Origin: Methylorubrum rhodesianum
GTDB lineage: Bacteria > Pseudomonadota > Alphaproteobacteria > Rhizobiales > Beijerinckiaceae
Assembly (NCBI RefSeq): GCF_014199985.1
Contig: NZ_JACHOS010000018.1
Location: 62,001 to 126,000 of the forward strand
Reading direction: 5' to 3'
Length of the DNA: 64,000 nucleotides
Under the pieces are notes generated by a model. The model saw nothing but the letters and a program-made list of their open reading frames with translations, searched no databases and was not told where the DNA came from. Shown one piece after another: positions 8,593 to 15,687 of the stretch (its first letter is position 1; each line of letters opens with the position of its first letter). Made by a program: the position numbers and the translations under genes.

Positions 8593-9669
8593 TCAGGCGG
8601 TCCGCGCGAGTTCTGCCGCGTCCCGCCCGACGACCGGCGCGAGGCGCGTCAGGCCTTCCGCCCGGAGCCGCTGGCTCAGGCCGCGCTTGATCGTGCCGAC
8701 CAGGCCCGGCCCCTCGTAGACGAGGGCGGAATAGAGCTGGACGAGGCGCGCGCCGGCCCGAATCTTGGTCCAGGCGGCCTCGGCCGAATCGATGCCGCCG
8801 ACGCCGATCAGCGGGATCCGGTCGCCGACGCGGAGATAGGTCTGGGCGAGGAGCCGCGTCGCCGGACCGAACAGCGGCCGGCCGGACAGGCCGCCGGTCT
8901 CCTTCGCCAGCACGGATTCCGTCAGCGTCGCGGGCCGCGCGATCGTGGTGTTCGAGACGACGAGGCCCTGAATGCCGCGCCGGAGCGCCGTCGCCGTCAT
9001 GGCGTCGAGACCTTCGAGGGCGAGGTCCGGGGCGATCTTGAGCAGCACCGCCGCGCTCGATCCGCTGGCGTCGCGGGCGGCGACGACGCGGGCCAGCAGG
9101 TCGTCGAGAAAGGCCTCGCCCTGAAGGTCGCGCAGGCCCGGCGTGTTGGGCGAGGAGACGTTGACGGTGATGAAGGCGACATGCGGCGCGAGCCGCGCGG
9201 TGCAGGCGACGTAGTCGGCGAGCCGATCCCCCGATTCCTTGTTGGCGCCGATATTGACTCCGACGATCCCGTCGCGGCCGGCGCGGGCCTTGAGCCGGTC
9301 GGCCACCACGTCGAGCCCCTCGCTGTTGAGGCCGAAGCGGTTGATCACTGCCCGGTCGCGGGAGAGCCGGAACACCCGCGGGCGCGGGTTGCCGGGCTGA
9401 GGACGCGGCACCACTCCGCCGACCTCGACGAAGCCGAAGCCGAGACCGAGCAGCGCGTCGGCCACCCGCGCGCCCTTGTCGAACCCGGCGGCGAGGCCGA
9501 CCGGATTGGGAAAGCGGCGCCCGAACAGCTCGACGGCGAGCGCCGCATCGTCGGCCGGCGGCCGGCGCGGCGGCAGCAGCGAAAGGCCGCGAATCGTCAG
9601 ATCGTGCGCCGTCTCGGCGTCGAGCCCGTGCAGCAGCGGCCGGGCGAGGGGAAAGAGCGCGTCGATCAT
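8593..9669 (-). CDS. pyrD: Dihydroorotate dehydrogenase (quinone), class 2
   Basis: The fourth step of pyrimidine synthesis: it oxidises dihydroorotate to orotate with FMN and passes electrons to the quinone pool at the inner membrane. The 358-residue protein has the class 2 layout. An N-terminal helical membrane-association region (MIDALFPLARPLLHGLDAETAHDLT) is followed by the FMN barrel with NPVGLAAGFDKGA, GVNIGANKES, the catalytic NVSSPNTPGLRDLQ and IGVGGIDSAEAAW. The ATG at 9669 overlaps the stop of the upstream DUF952 gene by 4 bp, indicating an operon. Confidence 0.95.
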   Translation of the reverse strand: MIDALFPLARPLLHGLDAETAHDLTIRGLSLLPPRRPPADDAALAVELFGRRFPNPVGLAAGFDKGARVADALLGLGFGFVEVGGVVPRPQPGNPRPRVFRLSRDRAVINRFGLNSEGLDVVADRLKARAGRDGIVGVNIGANKESGDRLADYVACTARLAPHVAFITVNVSSPNTPGLRDLQGEAFLDDLLARVVAARDASGSSAAVLLKIAPDLALEGLDAMTATALRRGIQGLVVSNTTIARPATLTESVLAKETGGLSGRPLFGPATRLLAQTYLRVGDRIPLIGVGGIDSAEAAWTKIRAGARLVQLYSALVYEGPGLVGTIKRGLSQRLRAEGLTRLAPVVGRDAAELARTA

Positions 9670-10016
9670 GCCTGCGGAACTTCTGCCGGGAAGACGTGCC
9701 GTCCGTCGGGGCCGAGATGCAGGACGGCCACGGATCGCACGGCGCTCAAAGGAAGGTCGGCGTAGAGGTGCGGGAACAGGGCGCCGCCCCGCGACGGCTC
9801 GAAGCGCAGCGCCGGCCCGAGCGCATCCGCCTCGACCGCCACGAGCAGGAGGTCCTCCTGGCCCGCGAAATGGCGGGCGGCGGTCTCGGCAACCTGATCC
9901 GCGGTCGAGAAGTGGATGAAGCCGTCGGCGTGATCGACGGGCGCGCCGGTGAAGCGGCCGAGCGCCTCGGCCTCGCGCCACAGGTCGCGCGGACAGATTT
10001 TGTAGACGAGGGCCAT
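9666..10016 (-). CDS. DUF952 family protein
   Basis: A 116-residue conserved protein of the DUF952 family, recognised from VYKICPRDLWREAEALGRFTGAPVD, DGFIHFSTADQV and the FPHLYADLPL segment. The family is related in fold to ADP-ribosyltransferase-like proteins, but its role is not established. It sits directly upstream of pyrD with a 4-bp ATGA overlap, an arrangement often seen in alphaproteobacteria. The start was chosen at the ATG at 10016 (MALVYK), where the family domain begins. Confidence 0.85.
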   Translation of the reverse strand: MALVYKICPRDLWREAEALGRFTGAPVDHADGFIHFSTADQVAETAARHFAGQEDLLLVAVEADALGPALRFEPSRGGALFPHLYADLPLSAVRSVAVLHLGPDGRHVFPAEVPQA

Positions 10017-10239
10017 CCGGTCTCCGGGAGTAAATCTTCCGGAGCGATAGAACGCACGCTTCCGCGCGGCAACCAATGCGGAGTGATACCAGATACAGGC
10101 CTTTCCGCCTTCTCCGCGGGGCGATCAGATGCGACACTGCCCTCTCCGGATGCTCCGATTGCGTCCGGGTTCGGCGGGTTCTAGTTTCCTAACTTTAGGC
10201 CGTATGTCTCAACGGCACACGCGCCGGTTTGAGGCCGCT

Positions 10240-10872
10240 ATGCTGTCGCACGAGCAGATCTGGACTGCGATCGACCGATTGGCCGAGCGCCACGGCTTCT
10301 CCGCCTCGGGCCTCGCCCGGCGCGCGGGCCTCGACGCCACGAGCTTCAACCGCTCGAAGCGGATCGGACCCGACGGGCGCAAGCGGTGGCCTTCGACCGA
10401 ATCGATCGCGAAGGTGCTGGCCGCGACCGGCGCCAGCCTCGACGACTTCCTCCACCTGGTCGATTCCGGGCAGCCGCAGGTCCGGACGATGGTGCCGCTG
10501 ATCGGCCTGACCCAGGCCGGATCGGGCCGCCTGTTCACCGAGGAGGGCATTCCGACGGGCGGTCCCGGCTGGGACGAGATCGAGTTTCCCGATCTCGGCG
10601 ACGACCGCGCCTTCGCCCTGGAGGTCCAGGGCGATTCGATGCTGCCGCTCTACCGCGACGGTGACGTGCTGATCGTCGCCCCGAATGCCGGCATCCGCAA
10701 GGGTGACCGGATCGTCGCCCGGCTCACCAACGGCGAGGTCGTGGCCAAGGAATTGCGCCGCCGCACCGCGCGCACCATCGAGTTGGCCTCGCTCAACCCC
10801 GAGCACGAGGACCGTATGGTGCCGCTCGCCGAGGTCGCCTGGATGGCGCGGGTGATGTGGGTGCGGCAGTAG
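10240..10872 (+). CDS. LexA/CI-like HTH regulator with S24 peptidase domain
   Basis: A 210-residue regulator. The N-terminal XRE-type helix-turn-helix covers about residues 5-65 (FSASGLARRAGLDATSFNRSKR). The C-terminal S24 domain has the nucleophile serine in EVQGDSMLPLYRDGD and the general-base lysine in GEVVAKEL. An Ala-Gly dipeptide in LTQAGSGRLF lies where LexA and CI repressors self-cleave, so inducible autoproteolysis is possible. It is transcribed divergently from the DUF952-pyrD operon. The ATG at 10240 is preferred; another ATG at 10204 would add 12 residues. It may be a stress or phage-type switch, but no phage genes surround it. Confidence 0.85.
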   Translation: MLSHEQIWTAIDRLAERHGFSASGLARRAGLDATSFNRSKRIGPDGRKRWPSTESIAKVLAATGASLDDFLHLVDSGQPQVRTMVPLIGLTQAGSGRLFTEEGIPTGGPGWDEIEFPDLGDDRAFALEVQGDSMLPLYRDGDVLIVAPNAGIRKGDRIVARLTNGEVVAKELRRRTARTIELASLNPEHEDRMVPLAEVAWMARVMWVRQ

Positions 10873-10884
10873 GGAGCCGGCCGT

Positions 10885-11214
10885 CTACAGCCCGGCCAGC
10901 CGGTGGGCCATGCCGAGGGCGACCTGCCCCGAGAGCAGGCTCCAGCCACAGGCGATCATCGTCGCGACCATCACGAATGGGATCGGCCGGTGCTCGAAGC
11001 GGCGGCCCCGCAGGGTGTTGCGCAGGATGATGAAGGGCGCGACCACCGCGATCATCGGCAGCGCGGCCAGAGCGGTGATGCCGCCGGCCTCTAGCAGGCG
11101 GAAGCTCGCCCGCCGGTTCGTCGCGTATTCAAAAGCACTCGCGAGCAGCCCCGCCAGGGCGAGGCCGACGATGAGCGCCTGGATGGATTCGAGGGACGAC
11201 GGGCTCAGGGTCAT
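10885..11214 (-). CDS. Small integral membrane protein, DUF6949-like
   Basis: A 109-residue protein with three predicted membrane helices: ALIVGLALAGLLASAF (about 14-29), GGITALAALPMIAVVAPFIIL (about 44-64) and VMVATMIACGWSLLSGQVAL (about 82-101), with a basic loop LRGRRFEHR between the last two. It resembles the conserved Hyphomicrobiales membrane family DUF6949. Its function is unknown. It is convergent with the S24 regulator, ending 13 bp from that gene's stop. Confidence 0.7.
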   Translation of the reverse strand: MTLSPSSLESIQALIVGLALAGLLASAFEYATNRRASFRLLEAGGITALAALPMIAVVAPFIILRNTLRGRRFEHRPIPFVMVATMIACGWSLLSGQVALGMAHRLAGL

Positions 11215-11263
11215 GACGCGACGCTCCTTCTCAGGATGTGACGCGCAGTCTGACCGATGGTTT

Positions 11264-11284
11264 ACGTCTTGTTAAGAAAGACGT
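11264..11284. other. AT-rich hairpin upstream of the DUF6949-like gene
   Basis: ACGTCTT (11264-11270) and AAGACGT (11278-11284) form a perfect 7-bp inverted repeat with a 7-nt spacer, 50 bp upstream of the membrane protein gene. There is no T-run on either side, so it is more likely a protein-binding site than a terminator. Confidence 0.3.
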
Positions 11285-11362
11285 TCTGTTAACGCTAACG
11301 CCGCCCACAGGCTCGAAGCCCGGGACGGCGCGGAAACGGATCTCGAGGCGGCTTGTCGCGCC

Positions 11363-11578
11363 TCAGGCGTCCTCTTCCAGGTCGATATCGAGGATCGCCA
11401 TCCGGAAGGTGAAGGAATCGTCGCCGTCCTCCTTGTCGTCGGCGAGCACGCCGATCGACTCGTCGCCGATGAACACCTCGGCGGAATCGCCGGTCTTCAT
11501 CGCGACCACGCGGATGTTGGCGTTGGCGAACTTGCGACGCAGATAATCCTGCAGCTTGGCGACTTCGGTCTTGGTCAC
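11363..11578 (-). CDS. DUF3126 family protein
   Basis: A 71-residue conserved alphaproteobacterial protein. TKTEVAKLQDYLRRKFAN, IRVVAMKTGDSAEVFIGDE and the acidic end FRMAILDIDLEEDA match the DUF3126 family, for which no function is known. The GTG start at 11578 is preceded by AAGAAGG at good spacing; the upstream part of the frame is not protein-like. It is probably co-transcribed with cysE, whose stop lies about 135 bp upstream on the same strand. Confidence 0.8.
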   Translation of the reverse strand: MTKTEVAKLQDYLRRKFANANIRVVAMKTGDSAEVFIGDESIGVLADDKEDGDDSFTFRMAILDIDLEEDA

Positions 11579-11713
11579 GCCGTCAACCTTCTTGCGAGGC
11601 GCCGCGTGCCGGGACGCGCGATCCCGGCGGCAGCGCTGAGGGGATTGTGATGGTGGTCGGCGGCTTGCCACGTCGGGGGAGGGCAGGCAACCCGCCGCGG
11701 GCATGGAGCGGCT

Positions 11714-12574
11714 TCAGATCCCGCCGGCGATATCGACGAACTCGCTCATCGCCACGAGCTGGTCCATCGAGCGGGCCGGCTCGGCGCAGCCCGCCGCCCC
11801 CACGACGCGCGCCGGCACGCCGACGACGGTGGTGTGCGGCGGCACCGAGCGGAGCACGACGGAGCCCGCCGCGACCCGGGCGCAGGCCCCGACCTCGATG
11901 TTGCCGAGGATCTTGGCGCCCGCGCCGATCATCACGCCGCGGCGGATCTTCGGGTGACGGTCGCCGCCATGCTTGCCCGTGCCGCCGAGGGTCACCGCGT
12001 GCAGGATCGAGACGTCGTCCTCGATCACGGCGGTGGAGCCGACCACGAGGCCGGTGGCGTGGTCGAAGAACACGCCGCGCCCGATCCGGGCCGCCGGGTG
12101 GATGTCGGTCTGGAACACCTCCGAGGACCGACTCTGGAGGTAGAGCGCGAGATCGCGCCGGCCCTGACCCCAGTACCAGTGGGCGAGCCGATGCGCCTGG
12201 ATCGCGTGAAAGCCCTTGAAGTAGAGCAGCGGCTCGATCGCCCGGGTCGTCGCGGGGTCGCGGTCCATCACGGCGAGGATGTCGGCGCGCATGCTCTGGC
12301 CGATGCGCGCATCGTCTTGAAGCGCCTCGTGGAAACCGTGGGCGACGAGTTCGGTCGAGAGCGAGGCGTGGCCCAGCCGGGTGGCGACGCGATGGGCCAC
12401 CGCCGCCTCCAGACTCGGATGGTTGAGGATGGTCGCCACGAAGAAGGAGGCGAGCTGCGGCTCGTCGCGCACCACCGTTTCCGCCTCGGTGCGCACGCGC
12501 GTCCAGAGCGGATCGACGATTCCGGCGATCCCTTCGCGCCCGGAGGCCGGGTTGAGCGACGGACTGGCGGACAT
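11714..12574 (-). CDS. cysE: Serine O-acetyltransferase
   Basis: It transfers acetyl from acetyl-CoA to L-serine, the committing step of cysteine synthesis. The 286-residue protein has the N-terminal helical CysE domain (about 20-150) and a C-terminal left-handed beta-helix of hexapeptide repeats. FQTDIHPAARIGRGVFFDHATG holds the catalytic His-Asp region, and TLGGTGKHGGDRHPKI is the CoA-binding turn. Length is normal for the family. The tail MSEFVDIAGGI matches the C-terminal peptide that docks into cysteine synthase; its final Ile is the conserved residue. Confidence 0.95.
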   Translation of the reverse strand: MSASPSLNPASGREGIAGIVDPLWTRVRTEAETVVRDEPQLASFFVATILNHPSLEAAVAHRVATRLGHASLSTELVAHGFHEALQDDARIGQSMRADILAVMDRDPATTRAIEPLLYFKGFHAIQAHRLAHWYWGQGRRDLALYLQSRSSEVFQTDIHPAARIGRGVFFDHATGLVVGSTAVIEDDVSILHAVTLGGTGKHGGDRHPKIRRGVMIGAGAKILGNIEVGACARVAAGSVVLRSVPPHTTVVGVPARVVGAAGCAEPARSMDQLVAMSEFVDIAGGI

Positions 12575-12699
12575 GCATTCCTCCTCGACAGCCTGGGCTG
12601 TCCATTCGGCCTGAGGCCGCGGCGCGGGGCGCGGCCTTCAGCGTGTTCGAGCCCGACCTGCCCGGGCGGGACGGATTATGCCGCCAGATAGGAGCGGCG

Positions 12700-12714
12700 G
12701 ATACGACTCGTATC
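12700..12714. promoter_or_regulatory. Short perfect inverted repeat upstream of cysE
   Basis: GATACG-ACT-CGTATC is a perfect 6-bp inverted repeat with a 3-bp centre, 126 bp before the cysE start. It could be an operator for cysE; nothing more can be said from sequence alone. Confidence 0.3.
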
Positions 12715-12831
12715 GTGCATGCGGCGAGGAGGAGAAGCGTCTTCGTCCACGCCGGGGCAAGCCTTACAGCTTGGTGTCACCCGGCGCCGCATCAAGGGCC
12801 GTGCCCAACCCTGCGGCGGATCGCGCCGCCG

Positions 12832-13731
12832 TCAGGCGGCCGGGCGCTTGCCGCCGTTGTCGTTGCCGCTGAAGCGGTCCTCGATCACCTCGATCAGACG
12901 CTCGGCCATGACCTCGACCGGCACATCGGAGGTATCCACCACGGCCGATGCGCGGGCATAGAGCGGCTCGCGGCTGAGCAGCACGGCGCGCAGGTCCTCG
13001 AGCACGGAGGTCGGGTCGCCCTTGCCCTCGACATGTCCCTGATCGCGCACCCGCTGCAGGTGCTCCTCGGGCCGGGCCTGGAGCCAGATCGTGTAGAAGG
13101 AGGAGAGGAGCAGGTCGTAGGTCAGCGGCTCGGCGACGATGCTGCCGCCGGTGGCGAGCACCATCGGTCCCGGCTGCTCGGCGAGGCCGCGCAGGGCCTT
13201 CTGCTCCAAGCGCCGGTAGCCCTCCTGGCCGTAGATCGCGAAGATTTCGCGCACCGACAGGCCGTTCTCGCGCTCGATCTCCGTGTTGAGCTCCACGAAG
13301 CGCCAGCCGAGATGGGCCGCCGCCATCCGGCCCAGCGTCGATTTGCCGGCGCCGCGCAGGCCCACCAGCGCCACGCGCCGCCGGACCGTGCGCGCTTCCA
13401 CGCCGGTCGAGCCCGCAAGCGCCGATTTGGCCAGAGCGATCTGGTCCGGATTCGCCTGATCCAGCAGGTCGCGGATGACGCGCCAGTCGGAGGAGGCTTC
13501 CTGGGTCGAGACGAGGTCGTCGAGCCGCATTCCCATCGCGTTGGCGACGCGCCGCAGCAGGATGATCGACACGTTGCCCTGACCGCTCTCGAGCTGGGCG
13601 ATGTAGCGCTCGGACAGGCCGGAGGCCTGCGAGAGCAGCTTGCGCGACAGCCCGCGAACCGTCCGGGCGTGACGCACCCGTCGGCCGAGTTCGTTGAGGA
13701 AACTCGCCTCTTGTTCGGCCGCGTCGGTCAT
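12832..13731 (-). CDS. HTH regulator fused to a shikimate kinase-like domain (BoxR/BzdR type)
   Basis: A 299-residue two-domain regulator. Residues about 12-75 are an XRE helix-turn-helix (VRGLSRKLLSQASGLSERYIAQLESGQGNVS). After a linker, residues 117-290 form a shikimate kinase-like domain with an intact P-loop (VGLRGAGKST) and VLATGGSIV. This architecture is that of BzdR and BoxR, where the kinase-like domain binds benzoyl-CoA as inducer. No benzoate or box genes are near, so the effector and targets are unknown here. The start was set at MTDAAEQ (13731); 16 more codons upstream are open. A gap of nearly 300 bp upstream (13732-14025) contains an AT-rich stretch at 13975-14030 and no gene. 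Confidence 0.88.
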   Translation of the reverse strand: MTDAAEQEASFLNELGRRVRHARTVRGLSRKLLSQASGLSERYIAQLESGQGNVSIILLRRVANAMGMRLDDLVSTQEASSDWRVIRDLLDQANPDQIALAKSALAGSTGVEARTVRRRVALVGLRGAGKSTLGRMAAAHLGWRFVELNTEIERENGLSVREIFAIYGQEGYRRLEQKALRGLAEQPGPMVLATGGSIVAEPLTYDLLLSSFYTIWLQARPEEHLQRVRDQGHVEGKGDPTSVLEDLRAVLLSREPLYARASAVVDTSDVPVEVMAERLIEVIEDRFSGNDNGGKRPAA

Positions 13732-14025
13732 GGCCTCACTCACCTCATCGTCCTTTCCGACGCCCGCCTCGATCCGCATCCATGCCGGCCCTCCGCGACG
13801 AGGCCCCCACCCCTCGCCCAGGATGCCGTCCGCTCGTCCGGGTTCTCGGCCGAACGCTACCTACTGCAACGCGCGGGCCAGGGCGCGCAAGGTATGGCGG
13901 GGTCGGCGCACATCTGGAGATTGGCAGGCTGCAGCGCAACCCACCCTGCAAGCGTGGCATCCATGCGAACTCGCCGGTGGATAATATATGCTATCCCGCA
14001 ATGCGAGATATGGCGCTGCAAAACA

Positions 14026-15687
14026 TTACTCCGTGAACGTCACACCCTCGAACAGGGTGCGGCCGAGCGGATCCGTCCGGAAGCCGCTCACCGTGCGCCG
14101 GATCGCCATGTGGACCACGGTGTGGGCGAGCGGCACCCAGGGAGCGGCCGCGCGGAAGCGGGCCTGTGCGTCGCGGTAGAGCCGGGTGCGGACCTCGCGG
14201 TCATCGGTGCGGCGGGCGGCCTGGACCGCCGCGTCGTAGCCGGGATCGCACCAGCGGGCGAGGTTGGCGCCCCCCGGCGCCGCCGCCCGGCAGCCGAGCA
14301 GCACGTTCATGAAATTGTCCGGGTCGCCGTTGTCGCTGGTCCAGCCGTAGAGCATCATCGTCGGCGTGCCGCCGTAGAGGGCGGCCCGGTACGCGTTCCA
14401 GTCACGGGTGACCAGCTCGGCGCGAATGCCGATGCGGGCGAGGTCGGCCCGGATCATATCGGCCACGCGCCGTCCGTTGGGGTTGTAGGGACGGCTGACC
14501 GGCAGGAACCAGAGATCGGTCTCGAACCCCTCGGCGTAGCCGGCCTCGGCGAGCAGGCGGGCGGCGGCCTCGCGGTCGAAGGCGAGTTCGGGCAGCCCGC
14601 GGTCGAAGGCCCAGCTCGACGGCGGCAGCGGGTTGTGCGCCACCGTGCCCGCCGGCCCGTAGACGGCCTCCACGATGGCGCGGCGGTCGATGGCGAGATT
14701 GACGGCACGGCGCACCCGCGGATCGCTCATGGGCGGGCGCGCGGTGTTGAGCGCGAGATAGGCGACGTTCAGCTCCTCGCCCGAGACCAGGGCGAGGTCG
14801 GGATCGGCTCGCACCGCGTCGAGATCCGCCGGGCCGGGAAAGGCCATCACGTGGCATTCGCCCGCCTTGAGCTTGGTCAGCCGCACCGCCGTGTTCGGCG
14901 TGATCGAGAAGACGAGTGTCTCGATGGTACCCGCCCCGGCTTCCGCCGGCCTGCGCCAGTAGTCCGGGAAGCTGCGGTAGCGCACGGCCACGTCCGGGCG
15001 ATAGTCGACGAAGCGGAACGGGCCGGTGCCGACCGGCGCGCGGGCGAGCGCCTCCGGCGTTCCCCGGCGGGCGAGATGCTCGGCATATTCCGCCGACTGG
15101 ATGCCGCCGAAGGCCTGGGCGAGGTTGAGCAGGAAGGTGGCATCCGGCTCCTTGAGCCGGAATCGGACCCGGCGCTCGTCGAGCCGCTCGATCCCCTCGA
15201 TAAGGCCGGAGAGGCCGAGATCGTGGAAATAGGCGAAGTCGCCGCCGACCCGGTGATAGGGATGGTCCGGCTTCCACTGGCGGAGGAAGCTGAACAGCAC
15301 GTCGTCGGCGTTGAGCGGGCGGCTCGGCGCGAAGCCGGCATTGGCATGAAAGCGCACGCCCGCCCGCAGGGTGAAGTCGTAGGTCCGCCCCCCGTCGGAA
15401 ACCTGCCACGATTCGGCGAGCGCCGGCCGCAGGTCGGTGGTGCCGGGCGCGAACTCGACCAGGCTGTTGAACATCTGCCACGTCGCGCTCATCGCCGTCG
15501 TGGTGGTGACGAGACCGGGATCGAGGGATTCCGGGTTGCCCTCCGAGCAATAGACCAGGGTCCGGTCCTGCCCCGGCGGCCCGCCCGCCCGAGCGATGAC
15601 GGCGGCCCAGGGAGCGGTCGCCAGCGCGGCAGCGAGGGCGATCAGGAGAGTGACGACGAGTCCCTCGGGGCGGGCGCGGCGTCTCAT
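14026..15687 (-). CDS. Dipeptide/oligopeptide-type ABC substrate-binding protein
   Basis: A 553-residue extracytoplasmic solute receptor of SBP family 5 (DppA/OppA type). A signal peptide covers about residues 1-35 (VVTLLIALAAALATAPWAAVIARA). Family marks are LVYCSEGNPESLDPGLV, the DLRPALAESWQVSDGGRTYDFTLR segment and FHANAGFAPSRPLNADDVLFS. No permease or ATPase genes are nearby. Its ATG overlaps the stop of the histidine kinase gene by 4 bp, so it is made together with that sensor and may present a ligand to it, or serve a permease encoded elsewhere. Confidence 0.9.
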   Translation of the reverse strand: MRRRARPEGLVVTLLIALAAALATAPWAAVIARAGGPPGQDRTLVYCSEGNPESLDPGLVTTTTAMSATWQMFNSLVEFAPGTTDLRPALAESWQVSDGGRTYDFTLRAGVRFHANAGFAPSRPLNADDVLFSFLRQWKPDHPYHRVGGDFAYFHDLGLSGLIEGIERLDERRVRFRLKEPDATFLLNLAQAFGGIQSAEYAEHLARRGTPEALARAPVGTGPFRFVDYRPDVAVRYRSFPDYWRRPAEAGAGTIETLVFSITPNTAVRLTKLKAGECHVMAFPGPADLDAVRADPDLALVSGEELNVAYLALNTARPPMSDPRVRRAVNLAIDRRAIVEAVYGPAGTVAHNPLPPSSWAFDRGLPELAFDREAAARLLAEAGYAEGFETDLWFLPVSRPYNPNGRRVADMIRADLARIGIRAELVTRDWNAYRAALYGGTPTMMLYGWTSDNGDPDNFMNVLLGCRAAAPGGANLARWCDPGYDAAVQAARRTDDREVRTRLYRDAQARFRAAAPWVPLAHTVVHMAIRRTVSGFRTDPLGRTLFEGVTFTE

